From positions 1-5,245 of the forward strand of contig WRFF01000121.1 in NCBI GenBank assembly GCA_009778945.1: DNA of 5,245 nt. The letters run 5' to 3'. Of the stretch, positions 1 through 5,245 are shown one piece after another. A model generated the notes under the pieces. It saw nothing but the letters and a program-made list of their open reading frames with translations. It was not told where the DNA came from and ran no database searches. Every line of letters starts with the position of its first letter. Positions within the stretch are counted from its first letter, which is position 1. The stretch is from Clostridiales bacterium (GTDB lineage: Bacteria; Bacillota; Clostridia; Peptostreptococcales; Anaerovoracaceae). The position numbers and the translations under genes were made by a program.

Positions 1-1065
1 ATGGAGCATCTTGCGGACGGCCGGGCGCAGGCGATCATTACGAACAGCGGATACGCCAATACGCTGGCGCCGGACGGCAGGAAAATCGCACTGAAGACTT
101 GCGAACTGACAGGCGCGGCGCTCAGGCTGAAAACGGAGGATATCGTCGTATGCAGCACGGGCGTGATCGGACAGCCGCCGACGATCGAGCCTTTTGAGCG
201 GAACGTGCCGAAGCTTGCGAAGGCGGTGCTTGAAGGCGCGGCCGGCGGAAAGGCGGGCCGGTATTACGGCGCCGCGAACGCGGCCGAAGCGATCATGACG
301 ACCGATACGGTCCGAAAGGAGGCCGCGGTCGAATTCAAGCTCGGCGGAAAGGCCTGCCGGATTGGCGGCATGGCGAAAGGCAGCGGCATGATCAATCCCA
401 ATATGGCGACGATGCTTGTCTTTATCACGACGGATGCGGCGATTTCGCCGCCGCTGCTGCGCGATGCGCTGAAAAATGACATCAACCATTCGTTCAACCA
501 GATCAGCATCGACGGCGATACTTCGACGAACGATACGGTTGTAATCCTGGCGAACGGCAAAGCGAAAAACAAGCGAATTGATTCGTTCAGCGCCGATTTT
601 CACGCCTTTGCGGCGGCGCTCAACAAAGTGACTGTCAAACTGGCGAAGATGCTGGCGAAAGACGGCGAAGGCGCGACAAAGCTCATCGAATGCCGTGTCA
701 AGAACGCGCCGACGGACGAAATTGCAATGAAAATCGCAAAGACTGTCATCCAGTCGGATCTCGTAAAGACGGCTATCTTCGGAAGCGACGCCAACTGGGG
801 CCGTATCCTGTGCGCGGTGGGCTATGCCCCGGGCCATTTCAATACGGACAATGTGGACGTCACGCTGTCTTCCGCGAAAGGCCTGATTACCGTGTGCCAG
901 GCGTCCTTTGCGGTTGAATTCGACGAGGCGTTTGCAAAGCAGGTGTTGAATGAAGACGAAATATTTATTTCGGTAAACCTGCATGACGGTATGGCGGACG
1001 CCAAAGCGTACGGCTGCGATCTGACCTACGACTATGTGAAGATCAACGGGATGTACCGGACATGA
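1..1065 (+). CDS. argJ: Bifunctional ornithine acetyltransferase / N-acetylglutamate synthase ArgJ (5'-truncated by the window)
   Basis: ArgJ transfers the acetyl group of N-acetylornithine to glutamate in the cytoplasm, closing the cyclic arginine pathway; some members also use acetyl-CoA to make N-acetylglutamate, which sequence alone does not settle here. Visible in the 354 residues are the STGVIG oxyanion-hole motif (52-57), KGSGMINPNMATML (126-139) with the Ala136-Thr137 self-cleavage site whose Thr becomes the nucleophile of the beta chain, DGDTSTND (171-178), KDGEGATK (220-227), SDANWGRI (262-269) and the typical C-terminal tail DLTYDYVKING (340-350). The ATG at base 1 is very probably an internal Met: family members are about 400 residues and have some 50 residues before the NSGxAN segment, here already at residues 15-20. 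The gene therefore starts before the window. Its stop TGA at 1063-1065 overlaps an out-of-frame ATG at 1062. NSGYAN replaces the more usual NSGNAN. Confidence 0.96.
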   Translation: MEHLADGRAQAIITNSGYANTLAPDGRKIALKTCELTGAALRLKTEDIVVCSTGVIGQPPTIEPFERNVPKLAKAVLEGAAGGKAGRYYGAANAAEAIMTTDTVRKEAAVEFKLGGKACRIGGMAKGSGMINPNMATMLVFITTDAAISPPLLRDALKNDINHSFNQISIDGDTSTNDTVVILANGKAKNKRIDSFSADFHAFAAALNKVTVKLAKMLAKDGEGATKLIECRVKNAPTDEIAMKIAKTVIQSDLVKTAIFGSDANWGRILCAVGYAPGHFNTDNVDVTLSSAKGLITVCQASFAVEFDEAFAKQVLNEDEIFISVNLHDGMADAKAYGCDLTYDYVKINGMYRT

Positions 1066-1104
1066 TTGCGCCCAATAAAAAACAGGATTCACACAAAGCG
1101 GGCT

Positions 1105-1938
1105 ATGAAAAATTTTGATAATAAAACAATTGTGGTGAAATACGGCGGCGCGGCGATGCGGAGCGGGGCGTTGAAGCGTTCGGTTTGCGAAGACGCGGCG
1201 GCGCTCGCCGCGTCCGGCGTCCGGCTGGTACTCGTACATGGCGGCGGGCCGGAACTTTCCGATTTCCTGAAACGGAGCGGGAAGGAATCCGTCTTTGCGG
1301 ACGGGCTCCGATACACCGATGCGGAGACGATCGAGGCGGCGGTCATGGTGCTCGCCGGAAAGATCAACAAGGAGCTTGTCGCGCTGATCGAAAACGCGGG
1401 CGCGCGCGCTGCGGGGATCTGCGGCGTCGACGGCGGGTTGATCGCCGCGCGGAAAAAAACGGCGCCGGATCTCGGATTTGTCGGTGAAATCACGGAGATC
1501 CACCTTGAAATCCTGGAGGCGCTGCTCGGTGCGGGCATCGTCCCCGTCGTGGCGTCCGTGGCGCTCGGCGCGGGCGGTGAGATCTACAATATCAACGCGG
1601 ATACGGCGGCGGGCGGGATTGCGGCGGCGCTTCGGGCCGACGCGTATATCACGCTGTCGGACATCCCCGGCGTCCTGCGCGACGGAGGGGACCCGGCGAC
1701 GCTGATCCCTGTGGTCCGCACGGACGGCGGACGCGGCGGGTGCGGCGAAACGCCTACCATAGAACAGCTCTTTGAAGAAGGCGCGGTCACAGGCGGCATG
1801 ATCCCCAAATTGAACAGCCTCGCGGACGCGATACGGCGCGGCCTGAAATGCGCGCAGATCGTTGACGGGCGTGTGCCGCACGCGCTGCGGGACGCGGCCG
1901 GCGGCGCGGCCGCCGGCACCAAACTGATTTCGGGATAA
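1105..1938 (+). CDS. argB: N-acetylglutamate kinase ArgB, likely lacking feedback-inhibition elements
   Basis: ArgB phosphorylates N-acetyl-L-glutamate with ATP, the second step of arginine synthesis; it belongs to the amino acid kinase family. Numbering from ATG 1105 (277 residues): KYGGAAM (12-18) and HGGGP (45-49) are the glycine-rich nucleotide and substrate loops, GLRYTD (67-72) carries the N-acetylglutamate-binding Arg, NINADTAAG (162-170) is the substrate/metal segment, and TGGMIPK (229-235) has the catalytic Lys235. The frame is open back to argJ's stop, so TTG 1066 is the alternative start (290 residues), directly abutting the TGA. I prefer ATG 1105 because KNFDNKTIVVKYGG then matches the family core and the 13 extra residues are basic and unlike the family's N-terminal helix. 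Neither start has a good ribosome binding site; AAGCGGG at 1096-1102 is only 2 bases from the ATG. The C-terminal signature near His259 is replaced by an Ala/Gly run. The role is firm; the start is not. Confidence 0.94.
   Translation: MKNFDNKTIVVKYGGAAMRSGALKRSVCEDAAALAASGVRLVLVHGGGPELSDFLKRSGKESVFADGLRYTDAETIEAAVMVLAGKINKELVALIENAGARAAGICGVDGGLIAARKKTAPDLGFVGEITEIHLEILEALLGAGIVPVVASVALGAGGEIYNINADTAAGGIAAALRADAYITLSDIPGVLRDGGDPATLIPVVRTDGGRGGCGETPTIEQLFEEGAVTGGMIPKLNSLADAIRRGLKCAQIVDGRVPHALRDAAGGAAAGTKLISG
1897..1917 (+). repeat. Perfect 9-bp GC-only inverted repeat (hairpin) inside the end of argB
   Basis: GCCGGCGGC (1897-1905) is followed by the 3-base loop GCG and the exact reverse complement GCCGCCGGC (1909-1917). 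The stem is all G/C and lies 18 bases before the argB stop codon, within the Ala/Gly-rich codons. No T run follows, so it does not look like an intrinsic terminator. It could slow ribosomes or stabilise an upstream mRNA end; that is inference. It could also be a by-product of Ala/Gly codons in a GC-rich genome. Confidence 0.6.
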
Positions 1939-1942
1939 AGGC

Positions 1943-1960
1943 GGAAAGGTTAGGATGTAA
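1943..1960 (+). promoter_or_regulatory. Candidate start-stop element (AUG-UAA) with its own SD, ahead of argD
   Basis: GGAAAGG (1943-1949) stands 5 bases before ATG TAA (1955-1960), a start codon immediately followed by a stop. The argD ATG lies 8 bases after that TAA and has no close ribosome binding site of its own: the nearest AGG (1952-1954) is 14 bases away. Ribosomes could initiate at 1955, stop at once and reinitiate at 1969. The arrangement is visible in the sequence; the function is inferred, and the SD may simply serve argD at an unusually long spacing. Confidence 0.25.
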
Positions 1961-1968
1961 GATAAGAC

Positions 1969-3180
1969 ATGAATACACAGGAAATCAAACAGGCGGAAGA
2001 CCGGTTCACGACAAACACCTATACGCGCTATGACGCGGCGCTCGTGCGCGGAGAGGGCGCCCGTGCGTTCGGCCCGGAAGGGCAGGCCTATATTGATTTT
2101 ACTTCGGGGATCGGTGTGAATTCGCTCGGCTTTTGCGACCCGCAGTGGGTGGAAGCCGTACAGGCGCAGGCGGCGGCGCTCCAGCACGCGTCCAACCTGT
2201 TCTATACGGAGCCGTGCGCGCGCGCAGCCGAAAGCCTGATGAAGCTGACCGGCATGCGGAATATGTTCTTTGCGAACTCCGGCGCGGAGGCGAACGAAGG
2301 CGCGATCAAGGCGGCGCGCAAATACAGCTTTGAAAAATACGGCAAAGGCAGGGAAGATTCTTTCGACCGGTACCGCATCGTCACGCTTTCGGGATCCTTC
2401 CACGGCCGCACGATCGCGACGATCACCGCGACGGCGCAGCCGACCTTCCATCGGTATTTCACGCCTTTTCTGCAGGGATTTGATTATACGGAAACCAACA
2501 AAACCGAAACGCTTGAGCGTCATATCACGGACAAAACCTGCGCGGTCATGGTGGAATTCGTTCAGGGCGAGGGCGGTGTCGTCGAGCTCGACGGCGGTTT
2601 TGTGCGCGAGATCGACCGCCTGTGCCGGGAGCGCGACATTTTGCTCATCGCGGACGAAGTGCAGACCGGCGTCGGGCGTACGGGCCGGTTCATGGCGTAT
2701 GAGCATTTCGATGTCCGGCCGGATATCATCACCGTCGCAAAAGGGCTCGGCGGCGGCCTGCCGATCGGCGGCGTGCTCTTCGGCGAAAAGACCTGCGATG
2801 TCCTGAAGCCCGGCGACCATGGCTCGACTTACGGCGGAAATCCGGTTGTCTGCGCGGGTGCGGAGGCGGTGCTGAAACGGTTTGAAGACGGCGGCCTGCT
2901 CCATGAAATTGCGGAGAAGGGCGCGTATATGCGTGAAAAAATCGTCGCGATGAGCGGTGTAAAGGCGGTCAGCGGCCTTGGGCTTATGATCGGCATCGAT
3001 ATCGGCGATAAGGATCTGCAGGCGGTTACGGCCGCCTGCCTGAAAGGCGGCCTCCTGATTTTGACGGCAAAAAACCGTCTGCGCCTGCTGCCGCCGCTCA
3101 CGATCTCCCGCGGGGATATCGACGAAGGGCTCGCAATCCTCGCGCCCGCGATCCAAAAGGCGCCGAAGATAAAAAAGTAG
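1969..3180 (+). CDS. argD: Acetylornithine aminotransferase ArgD
   Basis: ArgD is a PLP-dependent class III (fold type I) aminotransferase that converts N-acetylglutamate semialdehyde plus glutamate to N-acetylornithine and 2-oxoglutarate; many members also accept succinyl-diaminopimelate precursors of lysine. The 403 residues are full family length. Visible are the N-terminal FTSGIGVNSLG (44-54), NSGAEANEGAIKAAR (103-117) binding the PLP phosphate, SFHGRT (143-148), the Asp229-Glu230 pair in DEVQTGVGRTG with Asp contacting the PLP ring nitrogen, the Schiff-base Lys258 in AKGLGGGLPIGG, GSTYGGNP (285-292), and Arg372 in LRLLPPLT, which binds the substrate carboxylate. Gamma-aminobutyrate and ornithine aminotransferases share this fold, but the length, these motifs and the position right after argB favour ArgD. 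The gene begins 30 bases after the argB stop, so it is probably on the same transcript. The start at ATG 1969 is likely but poorly supported by a ribosome binding site. The C-terminus ends in a Lys-rich tail. Confidence 0.96.
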   Translation: MNTQEIKQAEDRFTTNTYTRYDAALVRGEGARAFGPEGQAYIDFTSGIGVNSLGFCDPQWVEAVQAQAAALQHASNLFYTEPCARAAESLMKLTGMRNMFFANSGAEANEGAIKAARKYSFEKYGKGREDSFDRYRIVTLSGSFHGRTIATITATAQPTFHRYFTPFLQGFDYTETNKTETLERHITDKTCAVMVEFVQGEGGVVELDGGFVREIDRLCRERDILLIADEVQTGVGRTGRFMAYEHFDVRPDIITVAKGLGGGLPIGGVLFGEKTCDVLKPGDHGSTYGGNPVVCAGAEAVLKRFEDGGLLHEIAEKGAYMREKIVAMSGVKAVSGLGLMIGIDIGDKDLQAVTAACLKGGLLILTAKNRLRLLPPLTISRGDIDEGLAILAPAIQKAPKIKK

Positions 3181-3195
3181 GCGCCAGGGGAAATG

Positions 3196-3240
3196 ATGCG
3201 CGGTGTAATGTTTTCGGATACTTCGGGGTTTTATTGGTAA
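3196..3240 (+). other. Possible 14-codon leader ORF in the argD-propeller gap
   Basis: ATG 3196 opens 14 codons (MRGVMFSDTSGFYW) ending with TAA 3238-3240; an adjacent in-frame ATG at 3193 adds one Met. AGGGG (3186-3190) sits 5 bases before 3196. The stop lies 11 bases before the strong SD of the next gene. No run of one amino acid or pausing motif is evident that would mark it as an attenuator peptide. It may be chance. Confidence 0.15.
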
Positions 3241-3251
3241 GGCGCCGATTT

Positions 3252-3259
3252 AAGGAGGA
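3252..3259 (+). promoter_or_regulatory. Strong Shine-Dalgarno site for the propeller gene
   Basis: AAGGAGGA is a near-perfect anti-16S match 6 bases before ATG 3266. It fixes the start of the following gene and is much stronger than anything before argB or argD. This points to independent, efficient initiation rather than coupling to argD. The rest of the gap (3181-3251) shows no hairpin-plus-T-run terminator and no clear -35/-10 pair. Confidence 0.85.
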
Positions 3260-3265
3260 CAGGCC

Positions 3266-5245
3266 ATGAAACTGACGGATATTAAAAATTCTATCGACAA
3301 GGCAAAAAAAACTATCGAAGAAACAGATGCTGCCGACAAAATAAACGAGGATGCTACGCCATCCACGCAACGGGACGAATGGAGAAATTTCGGGGGGGCG
3401 AAACGGACCCTCCGGCAGCAGCGGATCGGGCTCGTCCTGCTTGCCGCAGGTATCTGCCTTGCCATTGTCTATATTGTGTCCCACCACCAGGCCCCCGCCG
3501 CGCCGCAGGGGGATAACAGCGCTGCGCCTGCAAAGGCGCAGGCCGCTATCAGCTGGCAAACCGCGGGCAAGGATTATTCCGGGCTTTATGCCGCGATCGA
3601 GAAGATCGCAAAGGACAATCCCGGCGGCGGGCCCTACAATGCGCTTGCGGCCGGAAACGCAACCGTGTCGCCCGCCGCGGAACCGACGCAGCCGTCAACC
3701 CCGGAACCTCCGGCGGGCGGCGCCGGGAATGCAAACGGATCTTCCGGAAACGGCGCGGAAGCCGCCGCTCCGGAGAACACGATCCCGCCCGAGGGCGGGT
3801 ACGCCGGAGATACGCTCGGCGCTGCGGAGCCTGCGCCGCCGGCAGTTTCGGGCGGCGATTTGAGCGGGACGGAGGACAGCGGGCCTTCGGGTGATTATTC
3901 CGATACAAACGTACAGGTTGCGGGCGTACAGGAAGCCGACGTGATCAAAACCGACGGCATGTATATCTACGCAATCAACAGCGAAAATCTTGTCATCGTC
4001 AGCGCAAACAACGGGAACCCCGAACTTGTCGCAAAGATTCCGCAGGTGCTGGACCAGGGACAGGTTTATTTTGAGATGTATGTGACAGGGGACCGGCTCA
4101 TCGCAATCCGGCAGGGCTACAACCCGCAGACGTACGCGCAGATCCAAAAAGATCAGAATCAGGGCGGATCCGCGGACGCGGGGAGGGCCGCCGCCGGCAT
4201 CGTCTACCCGGGATCGGCGTATAAAGTCGATACCTCCGTGGATATCTTTGATATCTCGGACAAAGCGAGTCCCAAAAAACTTCATACGCTGAGCCAGAGC
4301 GGCAGCTACCGCGACAGCCGCATGATCGACGGGATGCTTTATCTGATCTCCGAATATACGGATATCGACGCCGCTTCGGCGCAGAAGGACGATCCCGGCA
4401 CCTATGTCCCGCTTTATTCGCAGGATGGCGCGCAGCTTACGGCGCAGCCGGACGATATCGTGCTGCGGCCGAATGTGACATGGCCGGCTTACACGAATAT
4501 CAGCGGCATTGACGCGGTCGGGAAGGGTGGCTTTGTCTCCAAAAAATCGCTGTTTGGCAGCACGGATATCGTGTACGCCAACCAGGGCAGCCTCTATCTC
4601 GCTTCCGGCAGCTATCACGACAATCTCGCGAGACATGACGAGACGTATAATTATTATAAATCCACCACCGATACGATGCTGGCGCGCCTGACGCTTTCGG
4701 GCGGCAAGGTCGATATCGCGGCGACGGCGGAGATCCCCGGGACTTTGAACGGGCAGTTTTCGCTCGACGAAAAAGACGGCGTGCTGCGCGCCGTGACCAC
4801 GGAGACCGAGAACGACTGGGCGGATTTCATCACACCGCCGCAGACCTATGATGAAAAGACGTGGGCGAATTTCCCCGCGGGTACGACGAAGACGACGAAC
4901 GCGCTCTACACCTACGACGGGCAGCTGAAGAAAATCGGAGGCGTATCGGGCTTGGCGGAGGGTGAGCAGGTATACTCCTGCCGTTTCATCGGAGACGCCT
5001 GTTATTTTGTGACCTTCAGGCAGACGGATCCGCTGTTCAGCGTCGACGTGTCTGACCCAAAGGCGCCGAAAGTGCTCGGCACGCTGAAGATACCCGGCTT
5101 TTCGCAGTATCTCCATCCGTATACGGCAAATCTGCTGCTCGGTCTCGGAAACGATGCGAATTCGGATACCGGCGCGGTCGGCAATCTCAAGCTTTCGATG
5201 TTTGACATAACAAATCCCGCGGATGTGACGGAGAAGGACAAATTG
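3266..5245 (+). CDS. Membrane-anchored beta-propeller domain protein of unknown function (3'-truncated by the window)
   Basis: The frame is open for 660 codons from ATG 3266 to the window edge, with an ideal SD. Layout: a charged cytoplasmic N-terminus (1-45), basic residues KRTLRQQR (46-53), one hydrophobic segment (about 54-72) with no lipobox at Cys64, so an uncleaved signal anchor with the C-terminus outside. Next come a short YSGLYAAIEKIAK motif (104-116), a disordered Pro/Ala/Gly/Ser/Glu-rich linker (about 130-212), and then the propeller domain. That domain opens with TNVQVAGVQEADVIKTDG (214-231), has repeated blades such as VDIFDISDKASPKKL (325-339) and SRMIDGMLYLIS (351-362), and contains the conserved RFIGDACYFVTFRQTDPLF (573-591), DVSDPKAPKVLGTLKIPG (594-611) and SQYLHPY (613-619). 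These match the bacterial/archaeal family I know as 'beta propeller domain' (Pfam Beta_propel, PF09826, from memory). No catalytic residues are recognisable and the biological role is unknown; binding or scaffolding at the cell surface is a guess. The remaining domain lies beyond the window. Confidence 0.9.
   Translation, partial: MKLTDIKNSIDKAKKTIEETDAADKINEDATPSTQRDEWRNFGGAKRTLRQQRIGLVLLAAGICLAIVYIVSHHQAPAAPQGDNSAAPAKAQAAISWQTAGKDYSGLYAAIEKIAKDNPGGGPYNALAAGNATVSPAAEPTQPSTPEPPAGGAGNANGSSGNGAEAAAPENTIPPEGGYAGDTLGAAEPAPPAVSGGDLSGTEDSGPSGDYSDTNVQVAGVQEADVIKTDGMYIYAINSENLVIVSANNGNPELVAKIPQVLDQGQVYFEMYVTGDRLIAIRQGYNPQTYAQIQKDQNQGGSADAGRAAAGIVYPGSAYKVDTSVDIFDISDKASPKKLHTLSQSGSYRDSRMIDGMLYLISEYTDIDAASAQKDDPGTYVPLYSQDGAQLTAQPDDIVLRPNVTWPAYTNISGIDAVGKGGFVSKKSLFGSTDIVYANQGSLYLASGSYHDNLARHDETYNYYKSTTDTMLARLTLSGGKVDIAATAEIPGTLNGQFSLDEKDGVLRAVTTETENDWADFITPPQTYDEKTWANFPAGTTKTTNALYTYDGQLKKIGGVSGLAEGEQVYSCRFIGDACYFVTFRQTDPLFSVDVSDPKAPKVLGTLKIPGFSQYLHPYTANLLLGLGNDANSDTGAVGNLKLSMFDITNPADVTEKDKL

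Noticed and set aside
1..3. ATG at base 1 as the true argJ start
   Set aside because: About 50 conserved N-terminal residues of ArgJ would be missing; the Met is internal and the gene is cut by the window edge.
3204..3209. TGTAAT as a -10 box for the propeller gene
   Set aside because: One mismatch to TATAAT, but at 17 bases upstream (3181-3186) there is no acceptable -35 hexamer, so I do not call a promoter.
3159..3246. Three GGCGCC palindromes (3159, 3180, 3241) around the argD end
   Set aside because: A six-base GC palindrome is frequent in DNA of this composition, and the spacing is irregular. A further copy lies inside the propeller gene (near 5070). No terminator with a T run results from pairing them.
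3098..3559. 153-codon minus-strand frame spanning the argD-propeller gap
   Set aside because: It overlaps the ends of two well-supported + strand genes and shows no domain or membrane pattern of its own.
3351..3863. 170-codon plus-strand frame overlapping the start of the propeller gene
   Set aside because: It is out of frame with the gene at 3266, extremely Arg/Pro-rich, lacks an SD and reads the GC-rich linker in the wrong frame.
3695..5116. 473-codon minus-strand open reading frame
   Set aside because: It lies wholly opposite the propeller gene, which has an ideal SD and clear family motifs. Its translation is Arg/Val/Ile-rich without recognisable domains. It is the expected shadow of a GC-rich gene.

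Overview
The window is a GC-rich stretch (not counted, but the third codon positions are visibly G/C-heavy) with all genes on the + strand. It looks like chromosomal DNA of a GC-rich Firmicute of the Clostridia type. The grounds are the argJ-argB-argD order, a strong AGGAGG ribosome binding site, and a membrane-anchored beta-propeller protein of a kind common in Clostridia. This placement is an inference; there is no rRNA or other marker to fix the taxon.

Layout: (1) 1-1065, the 3' part of argJ (ornithine/glutamate acetyltransferase); its first roughly 50 codons lie before the window. (2) 1105-1938, argB (N-acetylglutamate kinase), with a possible TTG start at 1066. (3) 1969-3180, argD (acetylornithine aminotransferase). 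(4) 3181-3265, a short gap with a strong ribosome binding site, no convincing terminator and no convincing promoter. (5) 3266 to the window end, a long open reading frame that runs off the edge. It encodes a single-pass membrane protein with a disordered Pro/Ala/Gly-rich linker and a large extracytoplasmic beta-propeller domain of unknown function. This frame is open for 660 codons, and the long minus-strand reading frame opposite it is its shadow.

The three arg genes carry out the acetylated (cyclic) part of arginine synthesis. ArgB phosphorylates N-acetylglutamate. ArgC, not in the window, reduces the product. ArgD transaminates it to N-acetylornithine. ArgJ moves the acetyl group from N-acetylornithine back to glutamate, giving ornithine. 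Gaps of about 30-40 bases or less indicate one transcript. The propeller gene has no evident link to arginine synthesis and may simply be the next gene.

I see no mobile element, CRISPR array, tRNA or rRNA. The most unusual points are in the arg operon. ArgB appears to lack both the N-terminal helix and the C-terminal signature linked with arginine feedback inhibition. The argJ-argB junction contains an ATGA overlap leading to a UUU-UGA shift-prone stop. A start-stop AUG-UAA element sits just before argD. A perfect 9-bp GC hairpin lies at the end of argB. No clearly new multi-gene system is visible.
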